Origin: Durusdinium trenchii
Lineage: Eukaryota > Sar > Dinophyceae > Suessiales > Symbiodiniaceae
Direction: 5' to 3'
DNA: 64,000 bases
NCBI GenBank assembly: GCA_963970005.1
Contig: CAXAMN010001203.1
Location: forward strand, 376,859-440,858
The position numbers and the translations under genes were made by a program. Shown here piece by piece: positions 19,406 through 29,400 of the stretch. A model generated the notes under the pieces. It was given only the letters and a program-made list of their open reading frames with translations. It was not told where the DNA came from and ran no database searches. Position 1 is the stretch's first letter, and every line of letters begins with the position of its first letter.

Positions 19406-22323
19406 GCACGCTCGAGGCCCTTAGTGAACTCATCAGCACGCTCAGACTGGAGAATCCGAACTGCACAATACCTAGTGGCATGGTCAATGTCAATGATTGT
19501 CAACACGCATTGTCGGCCTGTCGGCCTTTTCTCTTTCTTGTCCTTCTCTCTGCGACGGTCTGCTGGAGTGCCTGGTGCTGGAACTCGTTCTCTCACCATG
19601 CTCTCTTCACATGCAATCCAATGGCTGTCAACAAGGATCCGCTCATTGAACTCTGTGCATTTCAGCCCACTTGCAGGTGGATTGGCTTTGGGAGGTTTGC
19701 GAGCATAGCACAAAGGACATGTATAGAACTTTGCAGCCTGAAGGACATTGTCTGTTGCCTGAATCTCTTTCAACATGCGGTGAAGGACTTCCCAACCTGG
19801 ATGGCCAAGATTCTTGTGCAAGCGCTGCACATACTCAACAGCACGTGGTCCAACTTGGGATCTCAAAATCCTGTTTCTCCGCACTGGATCCAAGCTCTCA
19901 AACTCTTCAGACTCAAGTGCAACTGCTCCTCTGGTTTCCTCCGCTGGTGCTGTCTCTCCTCCTCCAACGACCTGTTGCACTCCTGAACGACAACCAGCCA
20001 TGTAGTCCGCGATCTCTTGCTGAGCTGATGGAATGTCCTCAACGGCAAAGACATCATCTGACTCAAGCTCAGCAATGATGGCATTCACAAGATGACTAGC
20101 TAGAGCCTGTGGATAGCTCTCTGCAAGCCAAGATCGCAAACCAACACCAGGAATACTGCCTTCCAGATGAGTGTGTGCATGGGTTCCATCACACTTTCTG
20201 CTGATTCTCTCGGACAGGGATGCACGGGTGGTTCGAAATGCCGTCGGCTTCTGAACTGGCAGCATCTGATTGCTGTCATTGGGCAGCTTCAAACCAAACA
20301 TGCACTGGTCCACGTGAGCATCATGTCCATCCATGGCTTGAAAAGCAGGTGTCTGCCAAGCACGTGATCGTTTGGGATGCTCACACAAAGCAAGCTTGCC
20401 TTTTCTCCTCTGATGTTCAAAGACAACCGAGCAGAACATGAGGATGTTGTCATGATCCCACTGTCGTGCAATGTCCAGTGTGTCAGCATAACCTTCATGA
20501 GCTGCACACGTGAGCTCCTGAAGTGAACTCCACAACTTGCACATAGGTGAAATCAACACGCAGTCTGGCTCTTCAGACCTCAAACGACGAAGAAATGCCA
20601 TTCGATGTGAGGCCTGTGCGAAATCCCAGCCATCAACCAAGGAGAATCGCTCACTCTGCATGTTTGATCGTCTTGCAGCTGTCTTGCTCACTCGTCCCTC
20701 TCCAGCAAACACTTCCCACAAGGTGTACTTGCGGCCATAGTTCCGCAAAGGAGAAGCCTGGAGCACATCTTCGAACTCCTTGATCCTTCGCTCAGTGTCA
20801 TGGATGAGCTGTCGAAGCTTTCCGGATGGCAGCTTCTGGAAGGATTCACGGTCTTCCGGAGTGGATGGAGAGCGAACAGCTTCATGTTCAACTTCTTTTG
20901 GTCCTGGATCGCAACTCAACTCTCTCGTCACCACAACGTCACTGTCTGACTCAAGGTCCAACGTGACCTCTGCACTCTGAAGGGATGGCATCAGCTGTGC
21001 CCCTGCATCGACAGGAGATGGTCCACTCTTTTCACAAGCTGAATTGCTCTGCTGGGCTTCCAAAATGGAGGCAACTGATGTGAAACTTGAATTCTCCTGC
21101 TCATCAATGACGCTGTTCACCAAATCTTCACTGACGTTCAACATCGGCTGTACCTGGCCATCAAAGAAAATCTCTGTGGACAGTGGTTCTGGGTGAACAT
21201 GCTGCTCAAAGTCATCTGGTAGCAGGATGCGTGTCGGCTTCTCGTCCAGCATCTTCGACACATTCGAGGCCATGTGGCAAATGAATTCACCTCGAGTGCC
21301 ACGAGCACACTTCTTCCATGCCTTGCGGCCCCACTTGATCTTGCCCGTCGAGTAGGAGATGGTGATGTCAAGCGCTTCCATGATTGGACGGCCAAACAAG
21401 AAGGGAGCATCACCTGGAATGACATACATCAAAATGTCACGACGGAGACCTTCCATGAAGGTGGGCACAAGCAAGCAAACAGAAGTGATATTCTTCTCTC
21501 CATTGCCGAACCTGAAGCCTTTCTTGCATCGGAAAACTTGGATCTGGCTCAAATCAAAGCCGGCTGATGCCAACATCTCGAGGTACCTGCATAGACGGCC
21601 CTCTGAGGTCAAGACTGACCCTGCTCCACAGTCCATCATGGCGATGTCGTCGGACACGATGCCATGCTCTTCAACAGCCAACTGAATTGACTCTGGCTCA
21701 CCGGACTCACATGAAGCAACCATGTTGATATCGGCATCAACTTCAGCCTTCCTTTTGCCAGCTGCGGGGCACGCTTTTGCTCGATGTCCAGCCTGACCAC
21801 AACGCAAGCAACGTTCTGCACCAAGAGCTGCACGGCCACGGGCTTTAGGCTGAGGTGGAGGACGTGGATTCTGTTTACCTCCTTTTCCAGCATGACTCTT
21901 GCCCTTGCCTTTGCCCTTGCTCTTGCCTTCTGGCGATGAGAAATTGCCTTTTCCACCGGATGAAGCTTGCTCAGGAACCATGGCAACGACCGGGTAGTAA
22001 CCTCTGCTCATCCTCATCTGATTCAGTCGTTGACGAGCTTCTGTATATCCAGCTAGGACTTCATCGTACTCTGCAGCGCAATCTTCACTCACTGCATGAA
22101 TCTCGTCATCACCTTCTTCATCTTCGGCTTCATCTCCACCATCATCGGCCCAGAAAACTTCGGGGTCGTCGTCAGCTTCTTCACCATAGTCATAGTCGAA
22201 GCAATCATCATCTTCTCCGTAGTAAACAGCTTCTTTGTATGGTGCACGCCAACGAGTGGAAGCCTTGGTGGAGTATGTCGAATGGCCTTCTGGGGTGCTG
22301 TCCTGCCCAATGACAAAGTTCAT
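19390..22323 (-). CDS. Copia gag-pol: nucleocapsid knuckle, protease, methyltransferase-like domain, integrase start
   Basis: This is a 977-residue frame. An acidic region (about 36-90) and a Gly/Lys-rich region lead to a CX2CX4HX4C zinc knuckle at 172-185 (CLRCGQAGHRAKAC). The retroviral-type protease follows with MMDCGAGSV (Asp231; DCG in place of the usual D(S/T)G). Residues 535-750 form a methyltransferase-like domain: LWEVFAGEGRVSK, then ISPMCKLWSSLQ, then CEHPKRSRAWQTP. Integrase begins at about 834 with an HHCC zinc finger (His836, His841, Cys869, Cys872) and Asp899 of the core. The frame ends at VKR where the 8-bp duplication shifts it. Its ATG overlaps the gag stop (ATGA). Confidence 0.85.
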   Translation of the reverse strand: MNFVIGQDSTPEGHSTYSTKASTRWRAPYKEAVYYGEDDDCFDYDYGEEADDDPEVFWADDGGDEAEDEEGDDEIHAVSEDCAAEYDEVLAGYTEARQRLNQMRMSRGYYPVVAMVPEQASSGGKGNFSSPEGKSKGKGKGKSHAGKGGKQNPRPPPQPKARGRAALGAERCLRCGQAGHRAKACPAAGKRKAEVDADINMVASCESGEPESIQLAVEEHGIVSDDIAMMDCGAGSVLTSEGRLCRYLEMLASAGFDLSQIQVFRCKKGFRFGNGEKNITSVCLLVPTFMEGLRRDILMYVIPGDAPFLFGRPIMEALDITISYSTGKIKWGRKAWKKCARGTRGEFICHMASNVSKMLDEKPTRILLPDDFEQHVHPEPLSTEIFFDGQVQPMLNVSEDLVNSVIDEQENSSFTSVASILEAQQSNSACEKSGPSPVDAGAQLMPSLQSAEVTLDLESDSDVVVTRELSCDPGPKEVEHEAVRSPSTPEDRESFQKLPSGKLRQLIHDTERRIKEFEDVLQASPLRNYGRKYTLWEVFAGEGRVSKTAARRSNMQSERFSLVDGWDFAQASHRMAFLRRLRSEEPDCVLISPMCKLWSSLQELTCAAHEGYADTLDIARQWDHDNILMFCSVVFEHQRRKGKLALCEHPKRSRAWQTPAFQAMDGHDAHVDQCMFGLKLPNDSNQMLPVQKPTAFRTTRASLSERISRKCDGTHAHTHLEGSIPGVGLRSWLAESYPQALASHLVNAIIAELESDDVFAVEDIPSAQQEIADYMAGCRSGVQQVVGGGETAPAEETRGAVALESEEFESLDPVRRNRILRSQVGPRAVEYVQRLHKNLGHPGWEVLHRMLKEIQATDNVLQAAKFYTCPLCYARKPPKANPPASGLKCTEFNERILVDSHWIACEESMVRERVPAPGTPADRRREKDKKEKRPTGRQCVLTIIDIDHATRYCAVRILQSERADEFTKGLERAWVKR
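20074..20721 (-). other. Methyltransferase-like domain inside the copia polyprotein
   Basis: A glycine-rich EVFAGEGRVS loop (SAM-binding motif I-like), VDGWDF, and ISPMCKLWS (position of the PC motif IV of cytosine methyltransferases, but without PCQ) lie in order. Then come CEHPKRSRAWQTP, CMFGLKLP, KPTAFRTT and AESYPQALASHL. I recall similar modules in many dinoflagellate retroelements. Activity is doubtful because the catalytic PCQ tripeptide is altered. Confidence 0.6.
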
Positions 22324-22877
22324 AGCCTTACGAACAGTATCATTGGGCTCATGATCAACTGTCTCTGCTGTTGGGTCAGTCCAGCCCTCCTCATGAAATA
22401 GCAGCCAACTACCTTATCCGGCAACGTCACGCCGTGAGCCTCCAACTTCCTCAATGCTCGTTCAAAGTCACCAGCATATTCTTGCAGCGTTGAGTTCTTC
22501 TTCCTATGCAACGTGCAGAAAAATGCTTCGAAATCTCCAGGAAGCTCCGTGATCGCATCGAACTTGAAGACTTTGTCCAACCTCTCAAGGATCTTCTGCA
22601 TTGCGGTGGATCCTTCAAGTTCGGTCATTGGGATGTCCTCACATGCATCCCAAGCGCGACCTTTCAGCGTCACCAGAACATTGAAACTGGTCTCTGAGGA
22701 CCTGCCAGCCAAACTCATCTTCTTCTCATACAGGAGCAATCTCTTCCTGTATTCCTTGTAGTCGCTCGACCTGCCAGAAAACTCAGGAACGTTCTCGTGA
22801 GCTTTGCCAACGTACGAGGTCGAGGAACCACTTGCCTGCGCTGTCGTACCAGCTCCCGACATCAACGTACAATGCAC
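22320..22877 (-). CDS. Copia gag (capsid)
   Basis: This 185-residue frame encodes the capsid-like part of Gag that packages element RNA. VPEFSGRSSDYKEYRKRLLL, TLKGRAWDACEDI, LPGDFEAFFC and LEAHGVTLPDKVVGCYFMRR follow the pattern of copia UBN2-type gag of dinoflagellates. The stop TGA overlaps the next frame's ATG by the sequence ATGA. The nucleocapsid zinc knuckle is in the next frame, so gag continues after a frame change. Confidence 0.8.
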   Translation of the reverse strand: MHCTLMSGAGTTAQASGSSTSYVGKAHENVPEFSGRSSDYKEYRKRLLLYEKKMSLAGRSSETSFNVLVTLKGRAWDACEDIPMTELEGSTAMQKILERLDKVFKFDAITELPGDFEAFFCTLHRKKNSTLQEYAGDFERALRKLEAHGVTLPDKVVGCYFMRRAGLTQQQRQLIMSPMILFVRL

Positions 22878-22885
22878 AATGTACG

Positions 22886-22975
22886 ACCAATGTCAAATGT
22901 CACAACCAATGTCGACCAACCAATGCTTTGCAAGCGAAAGGAACGACCAATGAATGCAACACTCAACAACCAATG
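22886..22975. repeat. Five ACCAATG heptamers in the element leader
   Basis: ACCAATG occurs at 22886, 22905, 22919, 22946 and 22969, between the gag start and the primer binding site. On the element's sense strand the word is CATTGGT. Confidence 0.7.
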
Positions 22976-23021
22976 TACAGGGTGCAAGTGCCAACTTCAA
23001 TGCACAATGTACAACAAAAGA

Positions 23022-23036
23022 GGCTCCGCGCCACCA
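23022..23036 (-). promoter_or_regulatory. Primer binding site of the copia element
   Basis: Directly after the 5' LTR the sense strand reads TGGTGGCGCGGAGCC. Its complement ends in ACCA, as a tRNA 3' end does. The donor tRNA is not identified. Confidence 0.6.
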
Positions 23037-23241
23037 ACAACAAATGATCTGCCAACTCACGAAGTTCAGCGATCGAACACGCACAGCACGAGTGCGGACT
23101 TTCTCACTCTATGGCGCAGCGCAAGGTGGCTCAAGGTTCAACACGCGCACCCGCCCTTCTTGAGAGCAAATGCACACAAGTGAAAAAACATGTTCCTCTC
23201 GAACTCTCGAACGAAATGGGTTTTCGTGCCGAAAACTGACA
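23037..23241 (-). repeat. 5' LTR of the copia element
   Basis: It is 205 bp and identical to 15701-15905 except for three visible substitutions. It would carry the element promoter and start transcription toward lower coordinates. No obvious TATA box was located inside it. Confidence 0.9.
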
Positions 23242-23294
23242 CTATATAAAAGACATCTTGGGGTGCCAGTGCCATCTACTCTCAATCCACTGTA
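23242..23294. repeat. Right half of the split inverted-repeat element
   Basis: It begins with the CTATA target duplicate and ends GCCATCTACTCTCAATCCAC-TGTA, the inverted partner of 15633-15656. ACATCTTGGGGTGCCAGTGC also occurs with small changes at 25691-25711. Confidence 0.6.
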
Positions 23295-24916
23295 AGTGCT
23301 TCAAGTTTCGATCTTTCAGGGGACAGCTTTCAGCAGATCCAACACGTCGGACAAAAATCCTTGGGGGGCGACACATCTGTGACAGTATGCCTTCCATGTG
23401 ATTCCCTTCTGCGTGGGGCGCCCAGAGCGCTGCTGCTACTGGCTCCATGACTCTATCGACCCAGCAAGTCTCATTCACAGGAACTGGTCACTCCGCAGCC
23501 CACCTTCCACAGAAAGGCCACAGGCGATGACAGCGATCGCCCAGGATGCCACCCAGCACCCCCGCCACGATACTACCAAATCCTTTGAGGATGCGAGGGA
23601 TTTTCGGGATGAGAAGTTCTCACGAAACCGGGGGTTTGCTCCCCATCGGAGCGTTTTTTCTGCAGGCGAGATCGCGAAACGAAGACGAACATCGATGTGG
23701 ATGTGGGTCAACCACCACATAATAGCCCCATGAAGCGAGGGATGCTGAAGTATCTGTTGTTTTATGTTGTTTTCGATTGTTTAACGAATAGCTGATCTAT
23801 ATTTTATGAGGGGAATCGAAACGGTTCGCACATCCAAATCTAGAATCGATGGCCGTTGGCCTACACATCCACTTATAGTCACATTTGTGGGGAGATTGAA
23901 TATTCCCACAGCATCGTTGCTTACTTTGAGGTCATACATGGGGTAGATGTTGGGGGTATATTCCATTGCCAGTGGCAATGGATGATGCTTGGTAAAGGCC
24001 AAATACTTGTTTATCGACTCATTCTGATGTTGCATACGAGAGCACTCTCCCGCGATTGACACCGTTGGGATCGCGATTGATTCGCGGTTGATCGGCGATT
24101 GTAGCTGCCTCAGATACCTTTATTTTGATCAACACCCACATGGATTCACATGGTTAACTATAAGGATGGCTTGATTTTGCTTGGGTCATGAACTACCCTA
24201 GTAGGTAAATACATGTAGTACATTGTAGTACCATGGATGGTCTCAGATTGGAACTTCTACGACCTTCTCGGTCATCCGGTCAGAACGCGTTTGGAGTCGG
24301 TACACTCGGTACACCGAACAGATCCGTACGCATTTGTCCACTCCGATGTGTGTGGGAACTTCTCGACCTACACCGAAGTGACGCGATCGGACGCTGAAGT
24401 GCTGTGATCGACGCGATCGTCGTGTCTCCTCCATAGAGCAGAATTTCGGCTGCGTCGACATCTCGATAGCCACAGAGCTGAAAGTAGAATGGCAGAAAGG
24501 CAAAGGCATGCCACGGAATGCCACCCGTCACACCTCATTGCAAAGGTCTTGAGGGAGATGGTAAAGATCCATGCAACACGTTTCTTTGGGCTGTCGCGAA
24601 GAAAACACAACAAAAATCCAATAACATCGCAGCATCCATTTCACGTCCTCACGTCGGTCCCTCGCATGAAATCTCTTCCAGTCTCCGCCCTCCGGCTCGA
24701 TCGCCTTCCACCGCCACCGCGGTCGCGGGCACCTTGCGCCACCATGAAGAAGAAGGTGGGCTTTTGACACACCGTCCGCAGCACCCGAGCCTCCGGCATT
24801 GATGCGACGTCATGGACAGGAAAACAGCTGTGGCGGGTTCGACGTGTTCGATCCACCCTCTGAAGGAACGGTGTGGGGTTTTGTTGAGCCTTTGGAGCCT
24901 TGGGAAGCGAATTCTA
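23295..24916. other. Spacer with only weak exon hints
   Basis: On the minus strand 23480-23640 is open in two frames with glycine-rich or hydrophobic content (FGSIVAGVLGGILGD). Minus-strand 24530-24770 has a stretch reading KRFHARDRREDVKWMLRCYW. Neither has firm splice sites. The rest shows no recognisable gene. Confidence 0.35.
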
Positions 24917-25018
24917 TACCTGGACCATCCAAGCATCAAGGGATGCCCTGTCTGGAAGCCTAGCATGGTACAGTGTGGGGTAGTCCAGCCAGGACACCCC
25001 GACAGGATGGTCCTGGTA
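24917..25018. repeat. Palindromic CCAGGACC element
   Basis: The ends are TACCTGGACCATCC and GGATGGTCCTGGTA. Inner arms carry GTCTGGAAGCC and the CCCCGACAGGATGG motif shared with 56026-56112. Confidence 0.6.
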
Positions 25019-25321
25019 TAGTTTGTTTCCATATAAGGAAACGATGCACTCTTCAAAATCAATCATGCATCCAATTCATCCGGTGGAGGGAAAAGGAACA
25101 CAGAAACTAGAGTCTTCTGGCCAAAGGATATGCATATGTTTTACAAATCTAATTGGGAGTTGAGGTCCTTACAACCTCCAAAGCCCCTCTGAAACGGGTA
25201 CTGAAGACCTACTGAAGACCTACGGCAACAACCTACGGCAACAAGATCATCCAACATGAGTGAAACAAGCTTCAACTGCTACATAAGAAGCGGATCAGCT
25301 CACTCACCCCCCAAAAAACAC

Positions 25322-25407
25322 CCCCGTCGTTCGGCGCCCCGAAGAGCGAACGACGCGTCGAACGACGGGCTTTTCACGGCCGAACGGTCCGTCGTTCGGC
25401 GCGAGAC
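25322..25407. repeat. Compound CGTCGTTCGGCGC palindrome cluster
   Basis: GTCGTTCGGCGC occurs at 25326 and 25392 in direct orientation. Between them CGAACGACG and CGTCGAACGACG give the inverted form. The segment could fold into alternative hairpins. Confidence 0.5.
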
Positions 25408-25485
25408 ATAGAAGGACCCACATGGGGCGAGACATCCAAAGATGGATGGAGAGTGGTGACCAATGGAGACAGGACAGGACATCTA

Positions 25486-25589
25486 TACCAGGACCAGGAC
25501 CTTGAGGAGTTGGATGGTTCAGACAAACACCCCTTTTATCACAGCGTTCAGGGGCTATAAATAGACACCCCGACATCAGGGTCCTGGTA
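25486..25589. repeat. Palindromic CCAGGACC element
   Basis: The ends are TACCAGGACCAGGACC and GGGTCCTGGTA, with CACCCC and AGACACCCC motifs inside. It is a more diverged copy of the family. Confidence 0.5.
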
Positions 25590-25620
25590 CAGATCCATCT
25601 ATATATATGAGACAGAAGGA

Positions 25621-25733
25621 TGTGAATGGAGAGTAGATGGCACAAGTTACCCCCAGTTTGGTGGTTGATACGGAGCCCCATCTGTCGACAAACATCTTGG
25701 TGTGCCAGTGCCCTCTACTCTGAAACCACTGTA
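25621..25733. repeat. GTAGATGGCAC inverted-repeat element
   Basis: GAGAGTAGATGGCAC on the left pairs with GTGCCCTCTACTCTGAAACC and ACTGTA on the right. It is homologous to the element split by the copia insertion. The left tip is degraded. Confidence 0.55.
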
Positions 25734-26017
25734 TTTGGGTGTGCAATGGCGACCACGTGTCGCAGCTGTGCGACATGCCGGCGACGTAGGGAGTGCACAC
25801 GTCCCACGTCTGGGCATGCAATGAACAATAGGGAGTGAGAGGGTGTTAGTCCCTGCACACGGAGTTTTCGTCCAGGTATGGTGTCTCCTGCGGTCGGTGT
25901 TTTGCGCAGCAACGGTCTCCACACGGTCTCCACACGGGGAGACCCCACGAAACCCATGGGTTTTGTGGGGGGGAAAGTGGGGATCGATCCGCTTAGATTG
26001 CTTCTTCAGATTACTAT

Positions 26018-26140
26018 TATAGTGGTTTCAGTCAGAGGTGAGAAGTGGCACTGGCACCGCAAAGATATCTTTGGCATATGGTGGGCCATATATTCAACAC
26101 CTAACTTGGGTCTTGTGCCATCTACTCTAATAACATTGTA
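26018..26140. repeat. GTAGATGGCAC inverted-repeat element, opposite orientation
   Basis: It runs from TATAGTGGTTTCAG to TAACATTGTA, with CACTGGCACC near the left end and GTGCCATCTACTCT near the right. Length is 123 bp. It is the third copy of this family in the window. Confidence 0.55.
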
Positions 26141-26454
26141 TTCAATAATTCATCGATTGACATTGAAAAAATATTGAGAAGACATTGACAAGGACAGCTC
26201 ACATCAGCTCGCTGTTGCTTGGATAACAGAATGATCATGAATGGTCACGTGCAGTGCATCAACCCAGTAATCATAGCTCAAAGTTCATCTCATTAAAAAA
26301 AAAAAACAAATTACTTATAGCTTATATGTACAACCACTCAACTATAGTCATACCTCAACCTCGCTTTTCGAAACAACTCCTCAAACAAATCAAGCAAATG
26401 GTGCTCATCCAAGGCAGACTTCTGCACATAACTTGCAGTTCCATGCAGTTCCCA

Positions 26455-29400
26455 TCAGCCGCCTGTTCTTCCATCCAACTCCGCCCCTTGTTCGGCACCG
26501 CCGCCGACAAGTGACCTGGCACCTGCCGCAGCGGATTTGAAGGACTTGTGACAAAAGAGGACCAATGAGGTCACCAACAAAAAGGCGAGAAGAGACGATG
26601 CAAACTCAGTGGTGTCACCAAGCAGCCTGGTGTCACTCTGGTCAAGGGCCCAAGGGTCGTTGCCATAGCAGGGTGTCACGCTTGTTCCGAACTGCTTCTC
26701 CAGTGATGTCAGGTCCAGTTCCGACCGACGAGGCAGCCCACCGATTTGGACCGATGAGACGACCGTGCGAGGCTAGAGATCCGGTGGTGAACTGACCCAG
26801 GTCTTCAGTTCATGAAAAACAAGCAAAAGGTCCAAGGTCGTTCATCATGAAGTTCGGGAACTGAACTGGCAAAAGGTCGTTCATCTCTTGGCCACGATTC
26901 CAACATGCCACCTTCGTGCTTCTGTCTCACTACTCACACCAAGAGAAGCGTTTTCAAGCCCTGTGAGAAGCTTTTTGGGCTCCAATTCGAAGGTACTTTG
27001 GGAGATGTACCCCTGAAAGAAAAGGGCCGCCGTTTTTTGGGCGGGCCGTGTGAGAAAGCCACCCAAAGACAACCAAAGTGGTGCACACCAGCGAAAAAGA
27101 ATGTATCCTAGAGGGAGGAGACCGGCTCTTCTTCAGCGAATGCAGTCCACCGCTGCCACGCGATGGAAGGATTGTGTGAGGCCATACTGATGTGGTCAAA
27201 AGCAATAACCCTAGCAGCGCAACAATGGCCTGGTGAACGTTTGATCGTGCCCCAATGAAATCGCACTGGCCCCAAAACGCCAGGCGCAGTAGGCTTTACG
27301 TTAAAAGGCACCATTTACACCAACTCGTGGCTTTGGAGAACCATTGCACAGGAGAAAACATGGGACAACACTAAACTCAGAAACATACGTAGAAACTCAA
27401 CGAACTACCAGAAAACACAGCCTTTAGCTTGGGAAGAGATATAAACTTAAACTGTCTTGTTCTTCCAAAGGTTCTTCCCCAAGGTTCCCATTCAACCTAC
27501 TTATATAATCACAAAGAACATCTGAAACAAAAAACAAACAACAAAACATGATCATATTTGCTTGAGGATGTTTGAGTGTTTCTTGTTTTGCTTCCCTCAG
27601 ATCTACTTGCTCCAGCAAACTCCGCGGAGAAATTCACAGCGCCTCCGCTCGAACCAGCATAGCGGCTGCCAAAGAGAGCAGGGCCACAGCGGCATAAATG
27701 ATGCCTGAGCAAAAAAAGAGCGGGAGATGCAATCGATCAGAATTTTACTCTTTATGTTTTTTTTCTGCAGTACAAGAGGGCCTCTATCTATTGCATCCTA
27801 TCGTATCATACACTGAAACACCTGGTTCTTCAGCTCGTGACCTTCACTTTTGACCTCCTGGGTTGCTTCGGTCACGGTTCCAGGCCAAAAACGTCTCAGG
27901 TCACGACGAAACTGGGGACTCCTGTAACAGGTCACCACCTGAAGGACTCACGTCTCACGTCTCGTCGAGCGCCTCGCTGGGTCGACGGCTCGAGGCTCAG
28001 GTCGGGTGCAATGCCGCGAAGCGCAGCGCGAAGCGCAGCGGTGCGGCTTGGGTCTCGTGACCCATGATACGTATGCTTCAGATCTCACGCCAGATCTCCC
28101 TGCGAATGTGTGTGTGTGTGATCACATATATTTTTCTCACACATGACATGACATTCACTAGCAAGTTGCTATGGATCACCAACTGCAGTATCCGTCTTTG
28201 TCACAGATATCATGTGCATCTGCCCGCCGTCCGCTGCTTCAGTCGGTTTCGGTCGGGATGCGCCAGCCGCTGATGCCCCAGAGGTGTCCGCGCGCGGTGG
28301 CGGTCGTCACAAAGGTCGAGAGTTCAGCCCTTAGATGTAGACTCTTGATTCCATATAAACTCCCTATAGAAGTTATCATGGATAAGTGGGAAGAACACAG
28401 GTGCCTGAAAGATCTTTCTTCTCTAACAGGTGGTTTTCCACTTCCATCTTAATGACTCGGAGAGTAACCCGCATAATGAAGAGGTGGCTTGATATGGAAT
28501 TTGATTAATCAAGAGTCTACAAGGTGCGCAGCTGAGAGGTGGAAAGCAATATTGAAGACTAAAACAAAGAAATTGATGGGACACCAAGGACACCCCTACA
28601 AATATACAAAGGCTTTAAACGCATTATAGGCAAATTAGGTGCTTCATGTATCTTCATGTGGGTATAACCACGTGATCGACATGCCATGCCTCCCATGCCT
28701 CACGTCATTGGCCAAGCCTTGAAGGCCTTGAAGCAACAGAAAACCTCCACTCATCACACTCCTCACTCCTCCCACTTCGGCCGCCTCACTACCCGTCTCA
28801 CCACCCTTCACCCACCGGTGCAGCCGACCGCCGAGCGGCAGCACGGAACAGAGGGACTTCATGAGACCAAAGGCGCTGCCGCGCTGCTGCTCCGGCACCA
28901 GGTCACCTAGAGCTGCAGCGCTGCGTGCTGAGCGGGGGACAAAAGGGGGGAGAAAGCGGGCGAAAGGTGGGGGCGGGCGGAAAGCGGGCGGGCGGGGTAA
29001 AGGGGGGGGGCATATGGATAAAAGGCAATGGATGAGAATTGAAGGGAAGACGGGCTAAAAACTGACAAGCCAAAAGCCCGAAGTTGGATGAAGTTGGGTG
29101 ACATGTTGTGGCTTCAAGTAGGTTTGATGCCTAAAGCCCAGCCTTCCCAACTAAAAGCCGTGGCTTCTGAAGAACAGATTCGGTGCTGCATGTCCAAGAT
29201 TGCTGAAGACATGATCCCAGCCGTTTCGTGAGTGTCTCCATCCCCGCTCTTGGATGGAGGGCCTTCCTGTTTTGACCCGGTTCAGCTTCAAAACACGAAG
29301 GAAAAAAACAAAGGAACTGGTCTCTATCATACCTGCTCTCTACAACTGGTCTGCCACAATCTTTTTTGGGCTTCACCAAAGGGCACACCAACAAGATCAA

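Larger units (their letters stand above)
15701..23241 (-). mobile_element. Ty1/copia LTR retrotransposon, nearly complete, frame-disrupted
   Basis: The order on the minus strand is 5' LTR, primer binding site, gag, zinc knuckle, protease, methyltransferase-like domain, integrase, reverse transcriptase, RNase H, C-terminal tail, 3' LTR. Integrase before reverse transcriptase defines the copia order. The near-identical LTRs and intact CTATA target duplication indicate a fairly recent insertion. Coding is split into four reading frames. No clear polypurine tract touches the 3' LTR; GATGAAGAAAGG (about 15926-15937) is the nearest purine run. Copies of this kind are abundant in dinoflagellate genomes. 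Confidence 0.9.

Noticed and set aside
22893..23084. Small reading frames inside the LTRs and leader
   Set aside because: They lie in non-coding LTR and leader sequence and only partly repeat in the other LTR; no protein features.
23242..23253. TATA box (CTATATAAAAG) just outside the 5' LTR
   Set aside because: It is the target duplication plus the interior of the split short element, outside the retrotransposon; dinoflagellate promoters generally lack TATA boxes.
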